A stretch of DNA of 64,000 bases, from positions 141,325 through 205,324 of the forward strand of contig DHPF01000012.1 of NCBI GenBank assembly GCA_002407855.1. Direction: 5' to 3'. The notes under the pieces were generated by a model, which ran no database searches, was not told the origin of the DNA, and saw only the letters and a list, made by a program, of their open reading frames with translations. Source of the DNA: Bacteroidales bacterium UBA5371. GTDB lineage: Bacteria; Bacteroidota; Bacteroidia; Bacteroidales; P3. Positions 18,034-25,633 of this stretch are shown here, piece after piece. A program made the translations under genes and the position numbers. Each line of letters starts with the position of its first letter. The stretch's first letter is position 1.

Positions 18034-19122
18034 TTATAAATAAGATAAATACCAACTATAGATTTTATCAATACCCTCATTTATTTCCACTTTATGACGC
18101 CACCCAAGACTATTTAACTTAGAAGGATCGGTTAATTTTCTCATAGTTCCATCAGGTTTATCCTCATTAAAAGTAATTTCTCCATTAAATCCAACCTTCT
18201 CAGTTATTAAATATGCTAAATCCTTAATTGAAATCTCTTTTCCTGTACCTATATTAATATGACAGTTCCTAATTTCCTTTCCATTCTTTGGTTTTAAGTC
18301 CTTAAAATCCACTCTTTCCATAACAAATACACAGGCATCTGCCATTTCCTCACTCCAAAGAAATTCTCTCATTGGCTTTCCGCTTCCCCAAATCTCTATT
18401 GAAACATTATTATCCACATAACTAATCCCATAATTACTTAACTTCCCAAGTATTTCTTCATTGCTTGAAAAACCATTCACTCCTTCAATTGGATATTTAT
18501 TCAAATCCTTTTTCAAACCATCCCAATCATCATTCATTAAGCATTTTCCAAGATGAGCCTTACGAACTAATGCTGGAAGAACATGACTTTTCTCCAAATT
18601 AAAATTATCATTTGGACCATAAAGATTGGTTGGCATAACTGCAATGAAATTTGTCCCATATTGAATATTAAAACTCTCGCATAGTTTTAGTCCAGCAATC
18701 TTAGCAATAGCATAAGGTTCATTGGTATATTCAAGTTCACTCGTTAAAAGATAATCCTCTTTCATTGGCTGTGGAGCATTTGCAGGATAAATACAGGTTG
18801 AACCTAAGAATAATAGTTTCTTAACTCCATACTTATATGCAGAGCCAATAACATTATTCTGAATCTGAAGATTATTAAAAATAAAATCAGCCCTATAAGT
18901 ATTATTTGCAACAATACCTCCAACGTGAGCTGCTGCCAAAAACACATATTCAGGTCTTTCTTTTTCAAAAAACTCTTCAGTAGCCTTTTGATTACCCAAA
19001 TCCAATTCCTCAAAAGAACGACCAATTAAATTTGAATAACCCTTACTCTTAAGATTATTCCAAATAGCGGAGCCAACCAAACCCTTATGCCCCGCAACGT
19101 ATATCTTTGAATCCTTATTCAT
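18034..19122 (-). CDS. fcl: GDP-L-fucose synthase
   Basis: Fcl (WcaG) epimerises and reduces GDP-4-keto-6-deoxymannose to GDP-L-fucose. It has the Rossmann start (KIYVAGHKGLVGSAIW), AAAHVGGI, the catalytic Tyr/Lys in EPYAIAKIAGLKL, YGPNDNFNLEKSHVLPALVRK and IEIWGSGKPMREFLW. At 362 aa it is slightly longer than the usual ~320 aa, with an extra segment around residues 205-225 (DWDGLKKDLNKYPIEG), also seen in some Bacteroidota. It starts 2 bp after the gmd stop. It is the last gene of the polysaccharide locus. No obvious fucosyltransferase sits nearby. Confidence 0.95.
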   Translation of the reverse strand: MNKDSKIYVAGHKGLVGSAIWNNLKSKGYSNLIGRSFEELDLGNQKATEEFFEKERPEYVFLAAAHVGGIVANNTYRADFIFNNLQIQNNVIGSAYKYGVKKLLFLGSTCIYPANAPQPMKEDYLLTSELEYTNEPYAIAKIAGLKLCESFNIQYGTNFIAVMPTNLYGPNDNFNLEKSHVLPALVRKAHLGKCLMNDDWDGLKKDLNKYPIEGVNGFSSNEEILGKLSNYGISYVDNNVSIEIWGSGKPMREFLWSEEMADACVFVMERVDFKDLKPKNGKEIRNCHINIGTGKEISIKDLAYLITEKVGFNGEITFNEDKPDGTMRKLTDPSKLNSLGWRHKVEINEGIDKIYSWYLSYL

Positions 19123-19124
19123 AC

Positions 19125-20171
19125 CTAAACAATCTTCAAATCATGCTCAACCATAATTCTTACTAATTCTTCGAATGAGGTTTTTGAAGGATTCCAACCA
19201 AGAAGTGTTTTGGCTTTAGTTGGATCTCCCAAAAGCTGCTCCACCTCTGCTGGACGGAAATATTTTGGATCAACCTCTATAAGTATCTTTCCTGTTTTAA
19301 TATCAATACCTTTTTCATTCACTCCTTCTCCCTCCCATCTTAATTCAATTCCAGCATATTTAAATGCCAAATCACAGAATTCTCTAACAGTGTGATATTG
19401 TCCTGTTGCAATAACAAAATCCTCAGGAGTCGGGTGTTGAAGAATCATCCACATACATTCAACATAATCCTTTGCATAACCCCAGTCCCTTCTTGCTGAA
19501 AGATTACCAAGATAAAGCTTATCCTGCTTACCTTTAGCAATTCGAGCAGTAGCAAGAGTTATCTTGCGAGTTACAAAGGTTTCTCCACGGCGTTCGCTTT
19601 CATGATTGAAAAGTATTCCATTAACAGCATACATTCCATAGCTTTCCCTATAATTCTTAGTTATCCAAAAGCCATATAGCTTAGCAACTCCATAGGGAGA
19701 ACGAGGATAAAATGGAGTAGTTTCTTTTTGAGGGATTTCTTGAACCAATCCATATAGTTCTGAAGTTGAGGCTTGATATATCTTACATTTCTTTTCCAAA
19801 CCCAAAATCCTTACAGCCTCCAATAAACGCAATGTTCCAACAGCATCTGACTCAGCCGTATATTCAGGGACATCAAACGAAACCTTAACATGACTTTGTG
19901 CTGCCAAATTATAAATCTCATCAGGTTGAACCTGCTGAATAATTCTAATTAAAGATGAAGAATCTGTCATATCACCATAATGAAGATTCACAGCCCTCTC
20001 CTTTCTCATATCCTTAATCCATTCCTCAAGATAAAGATGTTCAATCCTTCCAGTATTAAAAGAGGAACTGCGACGCAAAATACCATGCACCTCATATCCT
20101 TTTTCCAAAAGAAACTCAGCCAAGTAACTTCCATCTTGACCAGTTATACCTGTAATTAATGCTTTTTTCAT
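19125..20171 (-). CDS. gmd: GDP-mannose 4,6-dehydratase
   Basis: Gmd converts GDP-D-mannose to GDP-4-keto-6-deoxy-D-mannose. Typical elements are the N-terminal KKALITGITGQDGSYLAEFL, GILRRSSSFNTGRI, YNLAAQSHVKVSFD and YGVAKLYGFWITKNYRE with the catalytic Tyr/Lys, then NHESERRGETFVTRKI. I use the ATG at 20171, which starts the conserved protein. The open frame reaches 20267, but that part (residues like TTKRINNLTTQQIN) is a translated octamer repeat. It is coupled with fcl to give GDP-L-fucose. Confidence 0.96.
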   Translation of the reverse strand: MKKALITGITGQDGSYLAEFLLEKGYEVHGILRRSSSFNTGRIEHLYLEEWIKDMRKERAVNLHYGDMTDSSSLIRIIQQVQPDEIYNLAAQSHVKVSFDVPEYTAESDAVGTLRLLEAVRILGLEKKCKIYQASTSELYGLVQEIPQKETTPFYPRSPYGVAKLYGFWITKNYRESYGMYAVNGILFNHESERRGETFVTRKITLATARIAKGKQDKLYLGNLSARRDWGYAKDYVECMWMILQHPTPEDFVIATGQYHTVREFCDLAFKYAGIELRWEGEGVNEKGIDIKTGKILIEVDPKYFRPAEVEQLLGDPTKAKTLLGWNPSKTSFEELVRIMVEHDLKIV

Positions 20172-20192
20172 ATATTTATTTTTTTTGTTTAT

Positions 20193-20240
20193 TTGTTGAG
20201 TGGTTAAGTTGTTTATTCGTTTAGTTGTTGAGTCGTTCGA
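20193..20240. repeat. Octamer repeat upstream of gmd
   Basis: Six 8-bp units (TTGTTGAG, TGGTTAAG, TTGTTTAT, TCGTTTAG, TTGTTGAG, TCGTTCGA) lie between the gmd ATG and its likely promoter box. A related octamer array is at 43186-43217 and a short one at 34144. Confidence 0.7.
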
Positions 20241-20244
20241 CTCA

Positions 20245-20252
20245 CAAAGATA
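20245..20252 (-). promoter_or_regulatory. Possible -7 box for gmd-fcl
   Basis: The minus strand reads TATCTTTG. If used, the transcript would carry the octamer repeat in its leader, about 70 bases before the gmd ATG. A -33 element is not evident. Confidence 0.4.
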
Positions 20253-20382
20253 ATAACTTTCTCTCAAATCCCTTAGTTTTCACTTTTAAAAACCTGACCT
20301 TTTGAATTTGACGTTAAATGAAAGAAATATTAAAACGTAAAAGAAAGTTTATACTGTCTAAGCCCAAATTTTTATCTTCGAT

Positions 20383-20409
20383 GCTCTCGAACTTCGTTCT
20401 TAGGGTCAC
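20383..20409. repeat. Dispersed repeat copy A
   Basis: GCTCTCGAACTTCGTTCTTA and the following GGGTCAC match 44528-44554 at about 22 of 27 positions. Both copies are in non-coding gaps of the polysaccharide locus. The surrounding gap 20253-20516 shows no convincing gene; a 61-codon frame across it is a translation of the repeat. Confidence 0.55.
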
Positions 20410-20516
20410 TTTTCACTTTTAATTTTAAAAACAGTCTTGAACTAAGGTTAGAGAAAAATAAACTTAAGTCATTTGGAAAAAGTCGGAGTATAGGCAAAAA
20501 TAATCGGTGTTTAAAC

Positions 20517-21362
20517 TTAACTAAACAAATTAATAATCTTTGCTTTTTCCCAATCAATCATCTTATCAGCCTCATCAATATCAACAAAATCAAAATCACT
20601 TAACCATTTCCTAAACTTAGCCTCTGCTCCCTTTATTCCATAATAAGATTTAAACTTCCTAAACATAGATAAATCCTCAATCATTGGCTGCTTAGAATCA
20701 AAATCCCTTGGGTGAAGATAAGACATCAAATAATTAGAATCCTTAGTCCATTTCTTAATTAAAGAATAAGGAAAAAAACGGAAATAACCTCCACCAGAAA
20801 AAATAACAGGCTTATTCAAAATCTTAGTATAAGAAATTGGCAGCTCCTTTATTTCAACACCATTATATTTAATTATTGAAGGTTCACAAGTCCCAAAAGA
20901 AGGGAAACCACCATGAGCCCTTGGAGCAGGAAACACAGAGCAGTCAATCTCAATCCCATTCTCAACCAAAACCTCAAAAGCCCATTTCTCATTCTCAGTA
21001 ATAGAAAATCCAGGAGCACGAAAATACCTAACCCTCTTCCCAGAAATATCCTCCAAAAGTTTTATTGAAGAAGAAACCTCCTCACAAAACTCATCCCTAC
21101 CTTGCTTAAAAACCAATTGATGAGAAAAAGAATGCGAACCTAATTCATATTTTTCACTAATCCTACGAACCAAATCAGGATATTCCTTAGCAATCCACCC
21201 AATAACAAAGAAAGTAGCCTTAGTATTTCCTTCTTCCAATAAACGAAAAATGCGTTCTATATTTTCATAGATACGCACTTCAAAACTCTTCCATCTTTCA
21301 CAAGAATAAGAATCCTCAAAAAACTGAAAATATTCCTCCGTATCAATGGTTAGGATGTTCAT
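20517..21362 (-). CDS. Polysaccharide deacetylase family protein (NodB homology)
   Basis: The 281-aa enzyme has the NodB fold: the catalytic/metal Asp in MNILTIDTEEYFQ (Asp7), TKATFFVIGWIAKEYP, the metal-binding His pair in GSHSFSH (His77, His81), YFRAPGFS, and near the end LMSYLHPRDFD. The subgroup with a C-terminal DUF3473-like extension is found in exopolysaccharide loci, where it N-deacetylates glycan or lipid-linked sugars. It directly follows the broken sugar-transferase remnant. It has no signal peptide, so it acts in the cytoplasm. The substrate is unknown. Confidence 0.85.
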   Translation of the reverse strand: MNILTIDTEEYFQFFEDSYSCERWKSFEVRIYENIERIFRLLEEGNTKATFFVIGWIAKEYPDLVRRISEKYELGSHSFSHQLVFKQGRDEFCEEVSSSIKLLEDISGKRVRYFRAPGFSITENEKWAFEVLVENGIEIDCSVFPAPRAHGGFPSFGTCEPSIIKYNGVEIKELPISYTKILNKPVIFSGGGYFRFFPYSLIKKWTKDSNYLMSYLHPRDFDSKQPMIEDLSMFRKFKSYYGIKGAEAKFRKWLSDFDFVDIDEADKMIDWEKAKIINLFS

Positions 21363-21377
21363 TATTAATTTCTGTGA

Positions 21378-21584
21378 TTATTTTTTAAAATCTTTTTGAG
21401 GTAAATCCTTGAAAACTCTATAAACCAAATCGCTCTTTGGAAAAAGAATAACCCATACAGTTAGGAAGATAATCATAAAATCAACATATAGTGAGCGATT
21501 ATTAAAATACCACTTCTCTAACTCTCCTTTATGAGGTTGAATATATTGTTTGCTGAATTCTACAACTCTTCCTGATAAAAGATT
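21378..21584 (-). pseudogene. C-terminal remnant of a sugar transferase (initiating phosphoglycosyltransferase)
   Basis: The minus-strand frame from 21584 to the stop at 21378 reads VVEFSKQYIQPHKGELEKWY, then FNNRSLYVDFMIIFLTVWVI, then LFPKSDLVYRVFKDLPQK. From memory this matches the C-terminal ~60 residues of Bacteroidota bacterial sugar transferases (PF02397 type), the enzymes that start glycan assembly on undecaprenyl phosphate. The N-terminal ~140 residues, with the membrane helix and catalytic part, are missing. The frame is closed upstream by TAA and overlaps the end of the NdpA-like gene. It looks like the right-hand scar of the insertion of the 21560-24298 cassette. Confidence 0.75.
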
Positions 21585-22603
21585 TTATAATACTTTCTCC
21601 CTTTTTCATCTATTCCTTGTTCAATATGCTCCCTATTCCCTTCAATAATAATTTTTATTTTCTCATCTAAACTAATTATGCGTTTAATTGAACGTTGTAG
21701 TTTTTTAACTGCATTGTTTGAGATAGCAAATGAATTATCAATTTTAAAATCATTTATCTCTTCAAATTCATCTCTAAAACTCTCAAATTTTTCTATTATC
21801 TCCGGTTGCTTTATTACTTCCCTTGTAAAGTCTTCGATGTCAAAATTATCCTTTTCTTTAAAAAACGATAATGATTTATTTAATAAATCTATTTGGTCTG
21901 CTTTTGCAATTTCGAATTCATTAGGCAATTCTTTTGTTATAAAATTCTTACACAAACTCAAAACATTTTGCGTATTTGAATATTCATCTTTTCTTTGGCA
22001 GACATGTAGAAAATCATCAATCCAATATTGAGCTTCATTCCCTTTGTTTGTATTATCAATTACAGAAACAATATAACCGTTTTCTTTTTCAGTGTTAAAT
22101 ATTAAACATCCCTTATCTAACTTATTAATATTTATCCCCTGTACACTTTCTATTTCAAACCCTTTAGCAGATGTAATAACTTTTAGAAATGTATCTTTAT
22201 TTTCAGTTTTGAATAATCCAACTGCATCAACTGTCCTTCCTTCAATGATACAATCTTTGAAATAAACAGTATAAAATTCCCCAGCTTTAATCTTTGGATG
22301 GACACTATGCTCGAATAAAAGTTTTGCTAAATTCTTTGATTGGTTAAATATTTCATTTGGGTTCTCAAAAATATTAGATACACAAAAAAAGACTTCGTTA
22401 AGAGATAATGAGACTTCGTTACTAAATTTAAAATACTCATCATTTTTAAATTGAGATAAAAAGAATTTATTAAGTGTATTATTTAAATCATCACTTATAT
22501 AAATTCCTTCTTTTGAAAAAATCAAAGACTCTTGATTTATTTTATTCCCAATATAATGAATAACTATTATATCTTTTAGTCTTGTATTGTCAAAATAATG
22601 CAT
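21560..22603 (-). CDS. Nucleoid-associated protein, NdpA (PF04245) family
   Basis: The 347-aa product has the NdpA/YejK pattern: IVIHYIGNKINQESL, FFLSQFKNDEYFKFS, LAKLLFEHSVHPKIKAGEFY, DAVGLFKTENKDTFLKV, GININKLDKGCLIFNTEKEN and IDNTNKGNEAQYWIDDF. NdpA proteins bind DNA and associate with the nucleoid; in Bacteroidota they often sit in accessory regions. Its ATG shares one base with the stop of the upstream 4-TM gene, so translation is coupled. The 3' end overlaps the truncated sugar-transferase tail. With its two upstream partners it forms the inserted cassette. A DNA-sensing role is only an inference. Confidence 0.82.
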   Translation of the reverse strand: MHYFDNTRLKDIIVIHYIGNKINQESLIFSKEGIYISDDLNNTLNKFFLSQFKNDEYFKFSNEVSLSLNEVFFCVSNIFENPNEIFNQSKNLAKLLFEHSVHPKIKAGEFYTVYFKDCIIEGRTVDAVGLFKTENKDTFLKVITSAKGFEIESVQGININKLDKGCLIFNTEKENGYIVSVIDNTNKGNEAQYWIDDFLHVCQRKDEYSNTQNVLSLCKNFITKELPNEFEIAKADQIDLLNKSLSFFKEKDNFDIEDFTREVIKQPEIIEKFESFRDEFEEINDFKIDNSFAISNNAVKKLQRSIKRIISLDEKIKIIIEGNREHIEQGIDEKGRKYYKIFYQEEL

Positions 22604-23268
22604 TATGATAATTTTATTTGATTATATTCACTAATTATGAAATCGTAAATTGAAGAAATTAAGTATACAGCAATTAATAAAAAGTCAAATAAAAAATAGA
22701 ATACAATAGTTCCATATAATTTTGCTAAGACATATTTAACAACACACCAATAATCACCTATTTTAAGAAAATCACAAACAAACATTATACTACATTGACA
22801 ATTATTTATATATTCACCAAATAATAATGTGATTGAAAGCAGAATAATACAAATTATCGATAGAATAATTGAATACAAAGAAAGTACAGTAACTTTCTTA
22901 AAGAAATTTTTAAGTCTAATTCCTATATAATGCTTTTCTTCACTAATCTTTTTATCATACTTACTAAAGTCTATATTCTTAAATTTATCATACAGTGTAA
23001 TAATGAATGTAAAAAAAATCCCAACAAACAACGACAATCCTGAAACAATATATCCTGCAAAATCACTACTTATTCCTTTTGGAATAAATAAAGATATAAC
23101 TATGGAAATTCCAATAATTATCCATTGAGCTTTTGAAAAGAAAAATAACCATTTACAGATTCGGAGTTTTGGTTGTTTTCTCTCCATTGCTTTAGCATCT
23201 GAAATTCCAACATATTGATATCTATGTGAATCTACTATAAGATCACGGAGATTTTGATTAAATTTCAT
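22603..23268 (-). CDS. Four-helix membrane protein of the inserted cassette
   Basis: The 221-aa protein has four predicted transmembrane segments (about residues 44-62, 72-95, 126-152 and 180-207), a positively charged N-terminus (MERKQPKLRICKW) and a cytoplasmic loop between helices 2 and 3 (YDKFKNIDFSKYDKKISEEK). Cysteines occur in the loop between helices 3 and 4 (NNCQCSIMFVCDF). I do not recognise a family; the layout is reminiscent of small multi-helix effectors in defence operons but no diagnostic motif is visible. It overlaps the upstream gene by 11 bp and the downstream NdpA gene by 1 bp. Confidence 0.7.
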   Translation of the reverse strand: MKFNQNLRDLIVDSHRYQYVGISDAKAMERKQPKLRICKWLFFFSKAQWIIIGISIVISLFIPKGISSDFAGYIVSGLSLFVGIFFTFIITLYDKFKNIDFSKYDKKISEEKHYIGIRLKNFFKKVTVLSLYSIILSIICIILLSITLLFGEYINNCQCSIMFVCDFLKIGDYWCVVKYVLAKLYGTIVFYFLFDFLLIAVYLISSIYDFIISEYNQIKLS

Positions 23269-24298
23269 CTATATCAGTCCTTTCATTAAATTCTTTTTTT
23301 ATTTCTTCTAATAGATTAATACAATATTCTTTTATTTTCTCAAAATCAGGCATGCCTGTACTATCATCAATTTTTACACCCTCATCTTCCAAATAAATTG
23401 TTGGTCTAATATTAGACAATTCTTTTTCTATATCAAAATTAGCTCTTCTTTTTTTACTGTCTTCAATAAATATTTTTTTATTGCAATCTTTTAGTTTTGT
23501 TTCCCTAATTTTTTCTTCATCAAACTCTTTAATAATTTGATGAAGTTCTTCTGATTCAGGTTTAAATTCGTTATCACAAGGTGATATTTCTATTCTCAAA
23601 TCAAATGCTTGTCCTCGTACAATTACTTTTTGATTTCTCATAACTTCAGATAATCCAATTTTTTTTGTATAAGTAAATAATCTAACTTTTGATTCTTCTC
23701 GAAATTTATCAACAAATTTCTTAGGCACAAATGGTTCAATTATTGGATTACCAAAATAATTTTCATGACAAAATAAATTTCTTAGTAAGTTTTTTATTGG
23801 TTCTTGAATTGTTTCTTCTGTATATGATTGAATTAATAAATATCCATATTTGCTATTCAGAGGAGTATGTAATAATATATAAAATTTATCTAAGACTGCT
23901 TGATCAACACCTAATTTAGCTTTATTATCTTTATTATTAATATCTGCATATTCTCTCAATATACCATATTTACCACCATCAATTATTCCTTCGATAATTT
24001 GATTGGTTGAATGTAAATTTATTAAGTATTTTTTTTCATCATCGTCTACTACATTATTATCCTTATCAATTTTTTCTTTCATGGAGGCACCAATAACTTT
24101 TTTAGCCTTATTATCTTTTCTAAAGTTATCTTTACCTATTACATCTAGAAAATTACTAAAGAAGCTTTTAAATATTGATTTATCTTCATCATTACTGCAA
24201 CCATACTTTAGTTTGATAAGATCTCGAAAAGTTTCATAGTCATCTTTTTTCGATTTTAATGTTAAAATATAAACATTTAATTTGGGATTATGAGACAT
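23258..24298 (-). CDS. Unknown soluble protein, first gene of the inserted cassette
   Basis: The 346-aa product has no signal peptide or membrane segment and is very rich in Lys, Glu, Asp and Asn. The central part (about residues 90-215) looks folded, with LINLHSTNQIIEGIIDGGKY, then VLDKFYILLHTPLNSKYGYL and LIQSYTEETIQEPIKNLL. A charged helical C-terminus follows. There may be distant similarity to DUF4747-type proteins, but I cannot support this. It heads the three-gene cassette, with stop overlapping the next start by 11 bp. The region appears even more AT-rich than its flanks, consistent with acquisition from elsewhere. Confidence 0.65.
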   Translation of the reverse strand: MSHNPKLNVYILTLKSKKDDYETFRDLIKLKYGCSNDEDKSIFKSFFSNFLDVIGKDNFRKDNKAKKVIGASMKEKIDKDNNVVDDDEKKYLINLHSTNQIIEGIIDGGKYGILREYADINNKDNKAKLGVDQAVLDKFYILLHTPLNSKYGYLLIQSYTEETIQEPIKNLLRNLFCHENYFGNPIIEPFVPKKFVDKFREESKVRLFTYTKKIGLSEVMRNQKVIVRGQAFDLRIEISPCDNEFKPESEELHQIIKEFDEEKIRETKLKDCNKKIFIEDSKKRRANFDIEKELSNIRPTIYLEDEGVKIDDSTGMPDFEKIKEYCINLLEEIKKEFNERTDIDEI

Positions 24299-24360
24299 AG
24301 CATTTATGATTAATGTTACAAAATATTCAATTAATAAAGTTACAATTTCTTTCTTACCCT

Positions 24361-24447
24361 CTATTCACTTTTAAAAGTAATATCATCAGTTCTTGGATGA
24401 AGGAATTCAAATTCTAATGTTCTTGCTAAACCTTGTTCTAATATGAT
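24361..24447 (-). pseudogene. C-terminal tail of an NAD-dependent epimerase
   Basis: The minus strand reads EQGLARTLEFEFLHPRTDD and ends ITFKSE before TAG at 24361. This resembles the C-terminal tail of the NAD-dependent epimerase/reductase usually found between the WbuB-type glycosyltransferase and the sugar transferase in Bacteroidota polysaccharide loci (remembered family pattern). Only about 28 codons remain, the frame is closed upstream by TAA, and it overlaps the glycosyltransferase stop by 10 bases. So nearly all of the epimerase gene is deleted. The call rests on a short tail. Confidence 0.5.
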
Positions 24448-25628
24448 TTATCCAATCCCATAACAGAATTGATTTTTGAGATAATTTTTTCTTTATTGAA
24501 TCGAGATTGCATTAGTTCTTTTGAACGTTGTTTAATATTATCTCCTTCTTCTTTTGAAAATTTGATTATATTTTTAAAACCACGTGCTATATCATCAATA
24601 TCATTTGGCAATGAACATATACCCAAATTATTTTCTTCAATAATATCTTTACAACTACCATTTAATATTCCAAAAATTGGTTTTCCTGCAGCTAAATATG
24701 ATTGTAATTTTAACGGTTCTGTTTTTTCAATTCCTTCATTTGGAATAAGTGAAATTACTAAAATATCGCTTTGATTAAGAATATCATTCATTTGATTATA
24801 AGGATAGCGACCATGTAAAATAATATTATTAAGATTATTATCTGATATATACTTCTTTATTTCTTCTATTCCTGAACCATCACCAATAATATTTAATACA
24901 GAATTATTTATATCAGTTTTAACGAAACCTTTTATTACATTTAATAGATTCTGGTATAAAGAAACATTCCCTGTAAAAGTAAAATTAATTTTAGTATTAT
25001 CTAACCTCAAAACAGATTCAACATTTTCAGTTTCTTGCAACCAATTAGGAATATAATGAATATTTTTTTTAACATACCTATTAATTGTTTGTTCAAATCT
25101 CTTGCTCGATACCAAAATATTATCACTTTTAGAATAAATTCCTTTAATTACTTTTGAAAGAAACTTTTCAGTAATAATATTCTTTGGAACTCCATAAGAA
25201 TAAACAGTATCAGGCCAAATATCATAAGTCCAAATAGTAACTGGAATGTTATATTTTTTCTTCACTGCTAAAGCAGGATAAGCCACAGTTAATGGACCAG
25301 TTTGTGAAACAAACACAAAATCAAAATTCTTTCCTATTTTCTTTGCAATCTTCTTCCCTTCTCTTACAAATAATATATAGTTTCTGAATTTTTTAATAAT
25401 ACTATTTTTGTATCCTTCAATAAACCTGTACCTATGTATATTTACTCCATCCCAATTCTCAACACTATAATCTCCATTAGTATAACCATCAAACACATAG
25501 GATTCCGGATATGATGGATATTGAGTTAAAACCTCAATTGTATGCCCCTGTTTTTTCCACTCAATAACAAGATCATTAATTAAAAAATTCTCAGGATAAA
25601 ATACTTCAGAAACTACAAGGATTTTCAT
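24438..25628 (-). CDS. WbuB-like GT4 glycosyltransferase (probable L-FucNAc transferase)
   Basis: The N-terminal MKILVVSEVFYPENFLINDL, then VLTQYPSYPES and FVSQTGPLTVAYPALAV, IWTYDIWPDTVYSYG, and a C-terminal GT-B donor site with NFTFTGNVSLYQNL, LHGRYPYNQM and SLIPNEGIEKTEPLKLQSYL match the WbuB family. These transfer N-acetyl-L-fucosamine in O-antigen units. I use the ATG at 25628, 5 bp after the fnlC stop, because it begins the conserved motif; the frame opens at 25649 inside fnlC. The last residues (GLDKSY) lie at the deletion junction and may not be original. Being next to fnlABC supports the donor prediction. Confidence 0.82.
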   Translation of the reverse strand: MKILVVSEVFYPENFLINDLVIEWKKQGHTIEVLTQYPSYPESYVFDGYTNGDYSVENWDGVNIHRYRFIEGYKNSIIKKFRNYILFVREGKKIAKKIGKNFDFVFVSQTGPLTVAYPALAVKKKYNIPVTIWTYDIWPDTVYSYGVPKNIITEKFLSKVIKGIYSKSDNILVSSKRFEQTINRYVKKNIHYIPNWLQETENVESVLRLDNTKINFTFTGNVSLYQNLLNVIKGFVKTDINNSVLNIIGDGSGIEEIKKYISDNNLNNIILHGRYPYNQMNDILNQSDILVISLIPNEGIEKTEPLKLQSYLAAGKPIFGILNGSCKDIIEENNLGICSLPNDIDDIARGFKNIIKFSKEEGDNIKQRSKELMQSRFNKEKIISKINSVMGLDKSY

Positions 25629-25633
25629 ACTTT

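Noticed and set aside
20372..20557. 61-codon ORF upstream of gmd
   Set aside because: It translates a dispersed repeat and overlaps the end of the deacetylase gene; no start signals or recognisable family.
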